A DNA stretch of 45,401 nucleotides from Geomicrobium sp. JCM 19038 (GCF_000698125.1 NZ_BAXA01000022.1:1-45401); one strand, 5' to 3'. Shown: positions 29,180 to 38,501, numbered from the stretch's first letter. The notes: a model not told the origin generated them from the letters alone. Made by a program: numbers and translations.

Positions 29180-30186
29180 CAACACCGTTATTTGAAGCAA
29201 AGAATTTACAAAAGTACTTTCCAGTAAAAGGCGGAATTCTAAATCGTACGCAAGCCCAAGTTAAAGCGGTCGATGACGTATCCTTCGCTATAAATCCTGG
29301 TGAGACACTTAGTATTGTAGGAGAATCTGGTTGTGGTAAATCAACGACAGGTCGAGCAATTTTACGACTTGATGACCCTACTGACGGAGAAATCCTTTTT
29401 GAAGGGCAAAACCTTATGGAGCTTAGCAAATCTGATTTACGTCAAAAGCGTAAAGAAATGCAGATTATTTTCCAAGATCCATATGCGTCTTTGAACCCAC
29501 GACAAAAGGTTAAACAAATTCTCGATGAAGCGATGGCAATTCAAGGTGTTGTTCCTAAAGCAAAGCGCCCTGAGCGTATTCGTGAATTGATGGAAGTTGT
29601 TGGTTTAAGGCCAGAACAAGCAGAACGTTACCCATTCCAATTTAGTGGGGGACAACGTCAAAGAATCGGGATTGCCCGAGCTTTGTCTGTAGATCCTAAG
29701 CTCATTGTTTGTGATGAAGCTGTATCTGCTCTTGACGTGTCAACACAAGCACAAGTATTAAACTTGTTAAAGAAACTACAAAAAGATCTAGATTTAACGT
29801 ATTTGTTTATCTCTCATGATCTAGGGGTTGTTCGTCACATCTCTGATCGAGTGATCGTTATGTATCTCGGTAAGATCGTCGAAATTGCTGATAAAAGAGA
29901 TCTCTTTGATAGTCCAAGACATCCATATACTCGTGCATTGTTATCGGCGATTCCAATTCCAGATCCATCGAAAACGAGAGAACGAATCGTTTTACAAGGT
30001 GATGTTCCTTCACCAATGAATCCGCCATCTGGCTGTAGATTCCACACACGTTGCCCGTTTGCAACAGATATTTGTAAGGCAGAGGAGCCAGAACTTCGTT
30101 CAACGACGTTCATGAATGAAACTCATAAGGCTGCATGCCATCATATCGAAAAGATTGCGGAAACTGAAAAGACTTCAATCGTATAA
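29176..30186 (+). CDS. oppF: oligopeptide ABC ATPase, OppF type
   Basis: The 336-residue partner ATPase. Walker [13 protein letters not shown], signature FSGGQRQRI, Walker [13 protein letters not shown], switch SHDLG, and C-terminal [15 protein letters not shown]. The ATG at 29176 sits in an ATGA overlap with oppD, with AAAGGGG upstream. It closes the operon before a terminator. Confidence 0.93.
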   Translation: MTTPLFEAKNLQKYFPVKGGILNRTQAQVKAVDDVSFAINPGETLSIVGESGCGKSTTGRAILRLDDPTDGEILFEGQNLMELSKSDLRQKRKEMQIIFQDPYASLNPRQKVKQILDEAMAIQGVVPKAKRPERIRELMEVVGLRPEQAERYPFQFSGGQRQRIGIARALSVDPKLIVCDEAVSALDVSTQAQVLNLLKKLQKDLDLTYLFISHDLGVVRHISDRVIVMYLGKIVEIADKRDLFDSPRHPYTRALLSAIPIPDPSKTRERIVLQGDVPSPMNPPSGCRFHTRCPFATDICKAEEPELRSTTFMNETHKAACHHIEKIAETEKTSIV

Positions 30187-30188
30187 GT

Positions 30189-30221
30189 AAAACAAGTCGC
30201 TCTAAGGAGCGACTTGTTTTT
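30189..30221 (+). terminator. opp operon terminator
   Basis: ACAAGTCGCTC (30192-30202), loop TAAG, GAGCGACTTGT (30207-30217), then a T-run. Confidence 0.88.
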
Positions 30222-30232
30222 GTTTATTTGCA

Positions 30233-30346
30233 TTAGCAGTATGCAGAACCTACGATTATGAGTAAGATGAAAAGCACAACAACAAATGCAAATCCGCCTA
30301 AACCGTTTGATCCACCATATCCACCGCTATGACAACATTCTGACAT
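30233..30346 (-). CDS. YjcZ-family sporulation peptide
   Basis: A 37-residue peptide: Cys/Gly-rich start MSECCHSGGYGGSNGLGG, then a hydrophobic helix GFAFVVVLFILLIIVG and a SAYC end. This matches the Gly-rich plus single-helix layout of YjcZ-family peptides in Bacillus, which are linked to sporulation. AGGAGGA lies eight bases before ATG 30346. It faces the opp terminator and is divergent from cotO. Confidence 0.75.
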   Translation of the reverse strand: MSECCHSGGYGGSNGLGGFAFVVVLFILLIIVGSAYC

Positions 30347-30476
30347 GTAGCATTCCTCCTGGAATCTTGAATTCTTAGAGAACCGCTTGCTCTCCATACT
30401 AACCTATGCATAGCACCTAAAACGGGTGTGTAAGAAATTTGAAATCGGGCGCTTTACCTACTCAGCTTTGAAAGTA

Positions 30477-30505
30477 ATCATAGCTTGTAATTCCATGAAT
30501 ACAAT
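30477..30505 (+). promoter_or_regulatory. possible sigma-E type promoter of cotO
   Basis: ATCATAG (30477-30483), 14 bp, AATACAAT (30498-30505), similar to the sigma-E -35 ATA core and -10 CATACAAT. About 33 bp before the cotO start. Assignment by pattern only. Confidence 0.35.
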
Positions 30506-30537
30506 GTGGTAATACGATGGGTAAAGGGAGGAAGGGT

Positions 30538-31236
30538 ATGAGTACGAAAAAAAGACACAATCAAGTTCAACCTCTTCTATATATTGATAATCCGAACCAT
30601 TCAATGCCAACGGTTGGTGATAATGAACTTGAACTTCTATACAAAAGAACGGTAAAAGAACATTTGGAAGAAATTGAGGAAAAAGAGCCTGTAAAAGAGC
30701 TTTCTCCAACGCATGTGAATGACGAACTAGTGTCGGAACAAAACGATGTAAGTGAAGAAGTTTTACCTGATTCCAATGAAGATGAGGTGCCCAAGAAGCG
30801 ATCATTTGATTTGAATCGACATCTTGGACCGAATTGGCAGAAGTCCATTGAATCCCCAAATTCTAAAGCAAATGAAATATTGCGTGATGCGATTGAAGAA
30901 AGAGTTAGAAAAACGAACGAGACGAACAAAAAAGAAGTACGAACGAGTGAAGAAAAGACGCATTCACGCAAATCTTCAGAACAGCTTGTCCAGCCTTCAC
31001 GTAAAAAAGGGTTTGAAAATCGTTCGACAGAAGATAAAGTAAGGTTGCTTTATAAAATGAGAACGCTAAATCCAACCGTTTGTATTTGCCAAACGAAAGA
31101 AGAAACATGGGTCGGCAACGTAACTGATATTGAAGAAGATCAATTTACGATGCAGACCCAACAATTACCTTATCAAGTAACGATACGGTACGAGGATGTC
31201 ATTGACTTAACCCTCGACCATTTCTCTAGTGTTTAA
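30538..31236 (+). CDS. cotO: spore coat protein CotO
   Basis: A 232-residue morphogenetic coat protein (YjbX). The start STKKRHNQVQPLLYIDNP is the family opener. The middle is highly charged and disordered (Glu/Lys/Ser). The C-terminus EDKVRLLYKMRTLNPTVC with IRYEDVIDL is conserved. CotO guides outer-coat and encasement steps, working with CotH. ATG 30538 follows AAAGGGAGGAAGGG. cotZ converges on it four bases away, as in B. subtilis. Confidence 0.85.
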   Translation: MSTKKRHNQVQPLLYIDNPNHSMPTVGDNELELLYKRTVKEHLEEIEEKEPVKELSPTHVNDELVSEQNDVSEEVLPDSNEDEVPKKRSFDLNRHLGPNWQKSIESPNSKANEILRDAIEERVRKTNETNKKEVRTSEEKTHSRKSSEQLVQPSRKKGFENRSTEDKVRLLYKMRTLNPTVCICQTKEETWVGNVTDIEEDQFTMQTQQLPYQVTIRYEDVIDLTLDHFSSV

Positions 31237-31240
31237 TACC

Positions 31241-31740
31241 TTAGATGCCAGGTGCTGGTGGAATTGTCCCGATAGGGTTATCAACAAGGCCTGGATCTAA
31301 ACATTGGATTGCGCAGAAGCAGCTTAAATCTACTTCAATGCAGCAGTTCGTGCGTTCTAGTGAAACAACATCTGATAAAGATGTTGGATCTACGCAACAA
31401 GATTGTGTAAAGAGAATGTCGCCTGTTGGACGAAGTAGTGATAATGTCGCACAGCAAGACTTTTCACAAATGTTCTCAACTCTGAAGAATACAGTTTCAA
31501 AAACATCTGGGAAGTCGGCTGTTAAACACCAGTTGCCCAAAACAATTCACCTGTTTTACCTTTTAACATGAATGGGATCGTATCATTGAAACGCCCGTTC
31601 GGCTTTAAGAGATTAGTAAAACAACTGTTTGCGCAGCTCCCTTTTTTTTCTACGGCATCTTGTGCTTCACTAATCGCAAGCACTGCATCGCACACGCAGT
31701 TGCCAGTATCGAAATCTTTGCGACCGCAGCTCACGCTCAT
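31241..31740 (-). pseudogene. cotZ: spore crust/coat protein CotZ, frameshifted
   Basis: A Cys-rich CotY/CotZ-family protein that assembles into crust or exosporium lattices. The first ORF has SCGRKDF, CVCDAV and GSCANSCF and breaks after FWATGV. The second resumes with [44 protein letters not shown]. Adding one A to the AAA at 31524-31526 (one T in coding sense) joins them into about 165 residues. The start is ATG 31740, or GTG 31734, which has better spacing from GGAG. A sigma-K-like promoter lies upstream. Confidence 0.8.
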
Positions 31741-31771
31741 CACTCCTTTAGGTTTTCCTTCATGTTCGCTA

Positions 31772-31799
31772 TATCGTATGTACGTTTACCCTAAAGCGT
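31772..31799 (-). promoter_or_regulatory. sigma-K-like promoter of cotZ
   Basis: On minus, the -10 CATACGATA (31772-31780) matches CATANNNTA exactly, with an AC-containing -35 about 16 bp upstream. This fits late mother-cell expression of a coat gene. Confidence 0.5.
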
Positions 31800-31930
31800 G
31801 TGTAGTTTTATTTTCGATTAAAAAAATCGCTTCGTATCAATGGTTTACGCCGATTAATTTCAGCTGAATTGATCGTGAAATGTGTTTGATTTCTAAAATA
31901 CGGGTAAATGATTTGTAAGGAGTGATGATG

Positions 31931-32161
31931 ATGGGTTATGTTCCACATGTGCATAATGATGTCGCAACTCAATACGGCTCACGTTTGTCAGGAAAACAAT
32001 CTAATCACGCGGCTGTCCTTCAAGTAGCAAGAGTAAATCGGTACACACGTGAACAACAGCCGTCTTCTTATGTGAAGAACATGGAACAAAGGTGGTTGCA
32101 CCAACGAAGGTTACAAGCGAGTGTAACTGGTAAAGGGAAACAAATCGATCGTATCATATAA
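31931..32161 (+). CDS. small basic protein divergent from cotZ
   Basis: A 76-residue basic protein (MGYVPHVHNDVATQYGSRL..., NRYTREQQPSSYVKNMEQRWLHQRRLQ). There is no membrane segment. Several ATGs follow TAAGGAGTG; 31931 or 31928 has the best spacing. Being divergent from cotZ suggests, weakly, sporulation expression. No family recognised. Confidence 0.55.
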   Translation: MGYVPHVHNDVATQYGSRLSGKQSNHAAVLQVARVNRYTREQQPSSYVKNMEQRWLHQRRLQASVTGKGKQIDRII

Positions 32162-32190
32162 AAAATCCGACCCATTAAGGTCGGATTTTT
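32161..32190. terminator. bidirectional terminator
   Basis: AAAAATCCGACC, loop CATTAA, GGTCGGATTTTT, between the small gene and yjcF. Confidence 0.9.
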
Positions 32191-32617
32191 AGTTTATCGT
32201 TTTCTCCATCGTTACGTGCGGAATTCCTGCATCCAAAAATTCTTTTTCAGACGTTACGCTATAGCCAATACGCTCGTAGAACCCGCGAGCTTGGGTTTGG
32301 GCATTAAGCTTAACCTTTTCTCCATTATTCATAGCTACATAACTCTCAAGTGCATCCATGACCGCTTTACCAGCGCCAGCACCACGGTGTTGTTCCAATA
32401 TACAAATCCGCTCGGCTTTTCCAGTCGTTCCAAGCCAGCGTACGCGTCCTGCTCCAACGTATTGTTGATTACTTTCTAGAAGAAAATGAACGCTCTCATC
32501 TTCAAATTCATCCCACTCATCTTCTTCAGACACTTCTTGTTCAATGACAAAAACGTCGTAGCGGATTTGCTGGACTTGTTTCATTTCTTCTTCAGTTGTT
32601 GCGATGATTGCTTTCAT
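32189..32617 (-). CDS. yjcF: YjcF GNAT acetyltransferase
   Basis: A 142-residue GNAT-fold protein resembling B. subtilis YjcF. VFVIEQEVSEEDEWDEFEDES, the acetyl-CoA loop ERICILEQHRGAGAGKAVM, and NAQTQARGFYERIGY with SEKEFLDAGIPH are conserved. Predicted N-acetyltransferase; the substrate is unknown. It is 20 bp downstream of yjcH on the same strand, so the pair is probably an operon; yjcG is missing between them. Confidence 0.88.
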   Translation of the reverse strand: MKAIIATTEEEMKQVQQIRYDVFVIEQEVSEEDEWDEFEDESVHFLLESNQQYVGAGRVRWLGTTGKAERICILEQHRGAGAGKAVMDALESYVAMNNGEKVKLNAQTQARGFYERIGYSVTSEKEFLDAGIPHVTMEKTIN

Positions 32618-32637
32618 AGTATTCTCTCCTTACCGTT

Positions 32638-33357
32638 TTAAAGCCAGTGGAATTCAAGTGCTTCCGGGAGTAAAGGCCCCCAAGTGAACCACGTATGGTT
32701 GCCTTGATCGATCTTTTTGTAGTCGTAGGATTGAAGTTTATTTGCGAATAATTCATGAAGTGATTCATTCATCTCAATAAAGTCCAAGACTCTACCGTCT
32801 GTCGCTTTTACTTCACGCTCATCACTTCCAAATTGGTGATACATCTTAAGTGAATGTAGGGAGTTGCTTTCAGTGACCATCGTTTTTAATTGATCATCAA
32901 CATAGGGAGAGAAGAGAACGGCTCGTTGGAATGTATCAGGGTAAGTTAAGCAAGCCATCAATGCCAAAGATGCTGAAAGTGAATCACCCATTAGTAATCT
33001 CGAATCAGGGTCTTGATTTAAATTGTATTTGTTTTCAAGCATCGGTAAAAGTTCTTCTTTGATAAACCGTAAATAATCGTTCGTATGCTCTCCATCAGGA
33101 GCATACCATTTCCGTCTCATGGCGACTCGTGGGTATGGAACACCGACGACAATCGTTTCAGGACCGCTGTCTTCTAGAATGAAATGTTCAATTTTTTGGT
33201 CGACTTTTCCGAGTTTAAAGAAGTCTTGTCCATCGCCAGTAATGATTAGGTTATAGCTGAAGTTTTCATGATAGTTCGGTGGAATATATACGTGCAAATC
33301 AAACTCATGATCAAGCAATTTACTTTGTAAATGAAGGGTTTCAACAGTTCCGTCCAA
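32638..33357 (-). CDS. yjcH: YjcH-like esterase
   Basis: A 239-residue alpha/beta hydrolase of the esterase-D group. The nucleophile Ser lies in GDSLSAS, a catalytic His in QGNHTWFTW. The early strand is YNLIITGDGQDFF. It is probably cytosolic as there is no signal. Substrate unknown. The start is TTG 33357, with AAAGGAG ten bases upstream. Adjacent to yjcF, as in B. subtilis apart from yjcG. Confidence 0.82.
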   Translation of the reverse strand: MDGTVETLHLQSKLLDHEFDLHVYIPPNYHENFSYNLIITGDGQDFFKLGKVDQKIEHFILEDSGPETIVVGVPYPRVAMRRKWYAPDGEHTNDYLRFIKEELLPMLENKYNLNQDPDSRLLMGDSLSASLALMACLTYPDTFQRAVLFSPYVDDQLKTMVTESNSLHSLKMYHQFGSDEREVKATDGRVLDFIEMNESLHELFANKLQSYDYKKIDQGNHTWFTWGPLLPEALEFHWL

Positions 33358-33465
33358 GTGAAAATCGCTCCTTTTATGACTTCAAATTCTCTCCAAGTAT
33401 AGCATATTACAGTAAAATTTGGCGTTGTATGTGAATATGTTACATTAAAGACAGGGGGAATGGTC

Positions 33466-34025
33466 GTGAGGGATGAAAAAATTATCGTTACTGGCGATAT
33501 CATTTCGCATCACGCACGGACGAAGTTGCAAGAGCGAGGAGTAGAGATTGACGCGATCGCAGAAATTGTATATGATTTACAACACCCATACGCGCCTAAT
33601 CTTACAATGGTGGAGTGTGTTGAAAGTGTTGATGCTGTGCTCGTGAAAAGAGAGATCCAACATGCTATACTGGTTGGCATAGAATTGGACGTATTAGCAG
33701 AAGAAGGTCGTTTAAGTGAACCTTTATTATCACTAATTACAGGTGATGAGAGTTTATTTGGAATTGATGAAACGATCGCCCTTGGCTCTGTTTTTGGTTT
33801 CGGTAGCATTGCTGTGACAACATTTGGGTATCTTGATAAAGAGAAGACTGGAATTATACGAAAACTGGACCGTTCAACGGATCAGGTGAATACGTTTTAG
33901 ATGATTTAGTATGTAGCATTGCAGCGAATGCATCAGCGAGGTTGGCGCATCGATTGCGTGATCGCGATGAAGCAGAAACGAAAGTCGTCATAAGAAAGCC
34001 TGAAGATGAAGAACTGATCGGCTAG
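33466..34025 (+). pseudogene. pgpA: PgpA/YutG phosphatidylglycerophosphatase A, frameshifted
   Basis: A YutG-like PgpA-family protein, about 187 residues once repaired. Typical stretches: LQERGVEIDAIAEIVYDLQ, KREIQHAILVGIELDVLAEEG, DESLFGIDETIALGSVFGFGS and FGYLDKEK. The ORF stops at 33900 after VNTF. Adding one T to the TT at 33873-33874 restores RFNGSGEYVLDDLVCSIAAN and the tail ending at 34025. Members dephosphorylate phosphatidylglycerophosphate in lipid synthesis; this role is inferred. GTG 33466 is preferred as start because GGGGGA abuts the ATG at 33460. Confidence 0.8.
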
Positions 34026-34042
34026 TTAAAGGAGCAGTAGGA

Positions 34043-34222
34043 ATGAAGCGTGGACCACATTGGATTTATTTTAAACAAACATTCCGTTCTAAATTTCAAG
34101 CTGGTTGTATAAAAGCAAAGCTTGAAGACAATTGGCAAAATGGGTATGAGGTTGGTCCACTTGTCGAGATCATCCGCCTTAGAAATGATAAATATGTTGT
34201 ACGTTATACGTATGATGAATAA
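34043..34222 (+). CDS. 59-residue hypothetical protein
   Basis: ATG 34043 follows AAAGGAGCAGTAGGA and encodes MKRGPHWIYFKQTFRSK... ending YVVRYTYDE, a compact alpha-beta-looking basic protein. It is 17 bp after the pgpA stop, so probably the same transcript, and is followed by a long-stem terminator. No family recognised. Confidence 0.6.
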   Translation: MKRGPHWIYFKQTFRSKFQAGCIKAKLEDNWQNGYEVGPLVEIIRLRNDKYVVRYTYDE

Positions 34223-34245
34223 AGACTCCTTGAGAAGAGGGAGTA

Positions 34246-34289
34246 TGAAACATGGTATGACTTAGAAGAGTCATACCATGTTTCATTTT
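34246..34289 (+). terminator. long-stem terminator
   Basis: Perfect 17-bp arms, TGAAACATGGTATGACT (34246-34262) and AGTCATACCATGTTTCA (34269-34285), loop TAGAAG, then TTTTA. Confidence 0.8.
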
Positions 34290-34430
34290 AAGATAAATGT
34301 AGTCTAATTGAGTAGGTTGAAAAGTTGGATAGGGTGCGCTATGGTTAACTGAATAATTAGTTTGAAAATTCATTACATAATAATGTATTCAGAAAGGTGA
34401 ACATAACGATCTTGTTGGAGGGAATTAATC

Positions 34431-35801
34431 GTGAATACACATGTGTCAGCAACGCTGAAAAAACAAATTAAAGAGCAAATTGCGTTGAATGAAGAAGAGT
34501 ATTTGAATCTTTTATTTGAGTTGTTACGGCAACCTAGCATAAGTGCTCAACAAATTGGTGTAGACGAATGCGCACAGATTTTAAAGCGTCAATTGCTAGA
34601 TTACGACATTGAAGCTACGATTTACGAAACAAAAGGTAGTCCGATTGTATATGGTGAAATCATTAATCCGAAGAACACAAAAACAATTTTGATCTACGGA
34701 CATTACGATGTGCAACCTCCAGAGCCAATTGAAGCTTGGGAGACACCACCATTTGAACCGTCAATTAGAAATGGAAAGATCTATGCAAGGGGAGTTGGGG
34801 ATAATAAAGGGCAAATGCTTGCACATGTCTTTGCAATTAAGACGTTGCGAGATCTTCAAGTTGACTTGCCTGTCAATGTCAAATTTTTATTTGATGGGGA
34901 AGAAGAAAGCAGTAGCCATAGTCTTCCTGCGTTCATAAAAGAGCACCAAGAGTTGTTAGCTGCAGATGTGTTGTACAATGCAGATGGTCCGTTGGATAGT
35001 ACAGGTCGTCCAATCGTTTATTTAGGCAATCGGGGAATGTTGTATGTCGAGCTTACAGCGATTGGTGCGACACAAGACAATCACTCTGGCAATAAAGGCA
35101 ATATCGTACCAAACCCTGCATGGAAACTTATCAATGTATTGCAATCGATGCGAGAAGGAACCGATGGAGAAGTTCTAATTGAAGGGTTTTATGATGATGT
35201 TCGTCCAGTGACGATCAAAGATATTCGGCATTTGCAAGAGCAGCCATTTGATCTTCAAGAGACGGGGCGAGTTATTGGGTATGAAGCGTTAGATATGAGT
35301 GGTGAAGAATATTATGAGAAGTTGACACTTACACCGACATTTAACATTAGTGGTCTATCAAGTGGCTATTCTGGAACTGGGAAAAAGACGGTCATTCCAA
35401 GTGAGGCCAAAGTGAAAATTGATATTCGACTTGTTGCTGATCAAGATCCTGACGATATATATAGGAAACTCGTTGCTCATATTCAGCAGGTGGATCCGTC
35501 TTTAGACATTGAATGGGTTGGTGCGAGTAAGCCAACGAGAACATCAATGGAACTTGAAAGCGTTAGGCAAATCATTTCCTCCGTACACGATGCTCATGAA
35601 TTGAAGCCAATCGTTTTACCAGCGATTGGAGCAACGTTTCCCGGTTATCTTTTTCAAGAGTTACTCAAAACGCCATCACTGTTAATTCCATACGCGAATG
35701 CAGATGAAGATAACCACGCACCGAATGAAAATATGGATGTGGAGTTGTTTTTTAAAGGAATTGAAACAACGTGTCATGTCATCCTTAATATTGGAAAGTG
35801 A
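34431..35801 (+). CDS. M20 family metallodipeptidase
   Basis: A 456-residue zinc peptidase of the M20 (carnosinase/PepV-like) group. The metal and catalytic residues lie in IYGHYDVQPP, GVGDNKGQ, FDGEEESSS, YNADGP and the C-terminal DEDNHAPNENM. There is no signal peptide, so it acts on cytosolic dipeptides, possibly those brought in by the oligopeptide importer about 4 kb upstream; that link is inference. GTG 34431 follows TGGAGGGAA. Confidence 0.9.
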   Translation: MNTHVSATLKKQIKEQIALNEEEYLNLLFELLRQPSISAQQIGVDECAQILKRQLLDYDIEATIYETKGSPIVYGEIINPKNTKTILIYGHYDVQPPEPIEAWETPPFEPSIRNGKIYARGVGDNKGQMLAHVFAIKTLRDLQVDLPVNVKFLFDGEEESSSHSLPAFIKEHQELLAADVLYNADGPLDSTGRPIVYLGNRGMLYVELTAIGATQDNHSGNKGNIVPNPAWKLINVLQSMREGTDGEVLIEGFYDDVRPVTIKDIRHLQEQPFDLQETGRVIGYEALDMSGEEYYEKLTLTPTFNISGLSSGYSGTGKKTVIPSEAKVKIDIRLVADQDPDDIYRKLVAHIQQVDPSLDIEWVGASKPTRTSMELESVRQIISSVHDAHELKPIVLPAIGATFPGYLFQELLKTPSLLIPYANADEDNHAPNENMDVELFFKGIETTCHVILNIGK

Positions 35802-35820
35802 CAGCCATAAACACCAATAG

Positions 35821-35854
35821 AAAAACCTAGCATTCCCTTATGCTAGGTTTTTTC
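35821..35854. terminator. bidirectional terminator, dipeptidase / fumC
   Basis: AAAAACCTAGCAT pairs with ATGCTAGGTTTTTT around a TCCCTT loop. Confidence 0.9.
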
Positions 35855-35865
35855 CTAAGTTTGCT

Positions 35866-37254
35866 TTACGCGTTTGGTTGAACCATCTTCGCAGGATCTA
35901 CCCATTCGTTGAATTGCTCTTCAGTAAGGTGACCGCTTTGAAGTGCTGCTTCTTTAAGTGTTAAACCTTCTTGATGAGCATGCTTAGCAATCGCTGCAGC
36001 GTTCTCATATCCAATGTGTGGATTTAACGCTGTTACAAGCATCAGTGAGTTCTTCACGTGGTTTGCAATGTTTGCTTCTTCAGCTTCTAATCCTTCGATA
36101 CAACGATCGTGGAACGAGTGCATGGCATCTGTAAGAAGTTGAACAGACTGTAAGAAGTTATAAATAATAACTGGTTTAAAGACATTTAATTCAAAGTTCC
36201 CTTGGCTAGCTGCAAAACCGATTGCAGCATCGTTACCCATCACTTGTGTCGCGACCATCGTAAGTGCTTCACTTTGAGTAGGGTTTACTTTCCCGGGCAT
36301 AATTGAGCTTCCTGGTTCGTTCGCAGGAATCGTTAACTCGCCGATTCCAGAACGTGGACCGCTTGCTAACCAACGAACGTCGTTGGCGATTTTCATAAGG
36401 TCAGCAGCAAGTGCTTTAATGGCACCGTGAGCGTAAGTCGTGTCATCGTGACTCGTTAACGCATGGAATTTGTTCGGTGCAGAACGGAATGGGAATGACG
36501 TGTATTCACTAATGAAGCCGGCAGTACGATCACCAAATTCTGGGTGAGCGTTAATTCCTGTTCCTACTGCTGTTCCACCAATAGCCAAGTCGTGCAAGTG
36601 GCGAATACTTTCGCTAATCATCGTTTCAGATTTACGAAGCATTTCATACCAACCGCTTACTTCTTGTCCGAGTGTAAGTGGTGTTGCATCTTGAAGGTGT
36701 GTACGACCGATTTTAATGATCGAGTCAAATTGCTCTGATTTTTGTTGTAGTGTTTGTTTAAGCTTTGCTAATGCGGGTAGTAATCTCTGGTTGACATCGC
36801 TTACAGCTGCAATGTGCATTGCAGTTGGGAACGTATCGTTCGAGCTTTGTGAACGGTTCACATCATCGTTTGGATGAATGGTAATGTCTTTTCCTTGTTC
36901 TTGCAGGATTTCTGTTCCTCTTCGCGCAAGAACTTCGTTCATGTTCATGTTTGATTGCGTTCCACTACCTGTTTGCCAAACGACAAGCGGGAAGTGGCTG
37001 TCCCATTTACCTGCGAGAACTTCATCTGCAGCTTTTGCAATGGCATCTGCACGTTCGCTATCAAGCTTGCCGAGACTTTCATTTGCTCGTGCTGCAGCTT
37101 TCTTTAAAATTGCAAATCCGAGTACCACTTCACGTGGCATTTTTTCTGAACCGATTGGGAAGTTGTGAACACTACGTTGTGTTTGGGCACCCCAATGTTT
37201 ATCTGCTGGTACTTGCATTTCACCTAGCGTATCTTTTTCAATACGATATTCCAT
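35866..37254 (-). CDS. fumC: class II fumarase
   Basis: Interconverts fumarate and malate in the TCA cycle. It is 462 residues, the normal size for the oxygen-stable class II enzyme. The superfamily signature [11 protein letters not shown] is intact. [28 protein letters not shown] and [10 protein letters not shown] are also visible. ATG 37254 has a GGGAG site eleven bases upstream. It is divergent from the FMN reductase leader, whose promoter begins only 38 bp away. Confidence 0.97.
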   Translation of the reverse strand: MEYRIEKDTLGEMQVPADKHWGAQTQRSVHNFPIGSEKMPREVVLGFAILKKAAARANESLGKLDSERADAIAKAADEVLAGKWDSHFPLVVWQTGSGTQSNMNMNEVLARRGTEILQEQGKDITIHPNDDVNRSQSSNDTFPTAMHIAAVSDVNQRLLPALAKLKQTLQQKSEQFDSIIKIGRTHLQDATPLTLGQEVSGWYEMLRKSETMISESIRHLHDLAIGGTAVGTGINAHPEFGDRTAGFISEYTSFPFRSAPNKFHALTSHDDTTYAHGAIKALAADLMKIANDVRWLASGPRSGIGELTIPANEPGSSIMPGKVNPTQSEALTMVATQVMGNDAAIGFAASQGNFELNVFKPVIIYNFLQSVQLLTDAMHSFHDRCIEGLEAEEANIANHVKNSLMLVTALNPHIGYENAAAIAKHAHQEGLTLKEAALQSGHLTEEQFNEWVDPAKMVQPNA

Positions 37255-37291
37255 CTAGTAATCGCTCCCTGTAAATAAGAATAAACATGGA

Positions 37292-37320
37292 TTGACAGAT
37301 TTCACTGTCCTTACTATCAT
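37292..37320 (+). promoter_or_regulatory. strong promoter of the FMN-reductase leader
   Basis: TTGACA (37292-37297), exactly 17 bp, TATCAT (37315-37320): a near-consensus sigma-A promoter. The spacer region holds the inverted repeat GACAGATTTCACTGTC (37294-37309), a plausible operator. It reads away from fumC. Confidence 0.65.
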
Positions 37321-37326
37321 AAACCA

Positions 37327-37664
37327 CTTTTCATGGAAGAAAAAGAGAGCGATAAATAAAAACAAAAAAATAATAATTTTTTTTATGAAATCTGGTTTAA
37401 AAGGTAAGTTATTGAGGTATATAAGAGCTAACAGGGTAAATGGTGAATACGAGAAGCGTCGACACGTTATCGGGTAACGTGCTTGTACACATAACTTCTT
37501 AACAGTATCAGGAACTACGCCCTCCTGAAGATATAGCATATGTCCCCCTGTAACGTGTGCGACTATCATTTACTGTTATTCCCACCCTGCCTGCATCCCT
37601 CATCCTCTGTTGTGACTCCGCCGTCCCCTGCGGAGTCACTTTTTTGTTCAAAAAAGGAGTGTAT
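37327..37664 (+). ncRNA. candidate structured leader RNA / sRNA with intrinsic terminator
   Basis: About 340 nt between the promoter and the FMN reductase start. A local hairpin CACGTTA (37463-37469) / TAACGTG (37475-37481) is enclosed by AGAAG/CTTCT. Alternatively GTCGACACGTTA (37458-37469) pairs with TAACGTGTGCGAC (37551-37563), with one bulge; the two folds exclude each other. A second stem CAGGA (37509-37513) / TCCTG (37523-37527) lies between them. A C-rich stretch precedes a terminator: GTGACTCCGC (37612-37621) / GCGGAGTCAC (37630-37639), then T6. This resembles a riboswitch or a C-rich sRNA. No known family recognised. Confidence 0.5.
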
Positions 37665-38213
37665 ATGATGAAGATCATTGCAATTAGTGGTAGCTTACGA
37701 CAGCATTCGTTGAATTCAAAACTATTAGCAGAAGCGGTATCAATGAAACCAGACAGTGTAACGATCACTCCGTATGAGATTCAAGAGATTCCGCTATTTA
37801 ATGGAGATTTAGAAGAAGATGGTGGTCCTGAGGCTGTATTGAGTCTTAAACGAGCGTTGAAAGAAAGCGATGGTTTGTTGATTGTAACGCCTGAATATCA
37901 TGAGAGTATGCCGGGGGTTATCAAAAACGTGCTTGATTGGGTAGGTAGTGATGCGAATGAAAATGTATTAAGAAACCTACCCGTTGGTGTAATTGGCGCA
38001 TCACCGACACGATTTGGTACAGCGCATGCGCAAAAGCAAGTGAAACAAGCACTCATTGCCGCAGGTTCGGAAGTGTTCCAAAAACCTGAAGTTTATGTCG
38101 CAAAGGCTAATGAAAAGTTCGATGATAAAGGTAATCTAACCGACGAACGCACACAAAAAACAGTAACGCGTTATTTGCAATCATTTACTTCTTGGATCAG
38201 TGAGAAAATCTAA
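37665..38213 (+). CDS. NAD(P)H-dependent FMN reductase
   Basis: A 182-residue flavodoxin-fold reductase of the FMN_red family (azoreductase/chromate reductase type). The FMN phosphate loop is SGSLRQHSLNSKL. TPEYHESMPGVIKNVLDWVG is the family core. It reduces FMN, quinones or azo compounds with NAD(P)H; the exact substrate is unknown. ATG 37665 or 37668 follows AAAAGGAG, and the terminator T-run ends about 20 nt before the start, so expression may depend on read-through or on a second promoter. Confidence 0.88.
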   Translation: MMKIIAISGSLRQHSLNSKLLAEAVSMKPDSVTITPYEIQEIPLFNGDLEEDGGPEAVLSLKRALKESDGLLIVTPEYHESMPGVIKNVLDWVGSDANENVLRNLPVGVIGASPTRFGTAHAQKQVKQALIAAGSEVFQKPEVYVAKANEKFDDKGNLTDERTQKTVTRYLQSFTSWISEKI

Positions 38214-38291
38214 CGTTTAAATCATAGAAGAGCGGGAATAGCCATAGTAAGGCCATTTTTTGAAATGGTTAAATTTAGGAGGCTATTAATC

Positions 38292-38462
38292 GTGAAAAGC
38301 AATGAACAGCCCATGAATTACACAGAACTAATGGAAAAGGCAATGCACCAAGCTCACGGAGTAAGCACGCAGGAATATCAATCAGATGTAGAGAAGATGA
38401 TTGAAGTTGAAAAGAAGCGTGAGCAGAGCTACGAACAAGCAAAAAAAGTTCATCTAATATGA
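38292..38462 (+). CDS. 56-residue charged protein
   Basis: GTG 38292 behind TTAGGAGGC encodes MKSNEQPMNYTELMEKAMHQ... and a Lys/Glu-rich, probably coiled helix ending KKVHLI. There is no membrane segment. It may be a small sporulation or regulatory protein; no family recognised. A terminator follows. Confidence 0.55.
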   Translation: MKSNEQPMNYTELMEKAMHQAHGVSTQEYQSDVEKMIEVEKKREQSYEQAKKVHLI

Positions 38463-38501
38463 AAAACCCTTGAACGATTTTTCGTTCAAGGGATTTATTT
38501 T
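38462..38501. terminator. bidirectional terminator
   Basis: CCCTTGAACGA (38467-38477), loop TTTT, TCGTTCAAGGG (38482-38492), with A and T flanks. Confidence 0.8.

Noticed and set aside
34375-34388. TACAT-AATA-ATGTA inverted repeat before the M20 gene
   Set aside because: Short, AT-rich, with no convincing promoter around it; chance is likely.
37327-37664. FMN riboswitch before the FMN reductase
   Set aside because: The conserved FMN-aptamer motifs are absent; the structure seen is of another kind.
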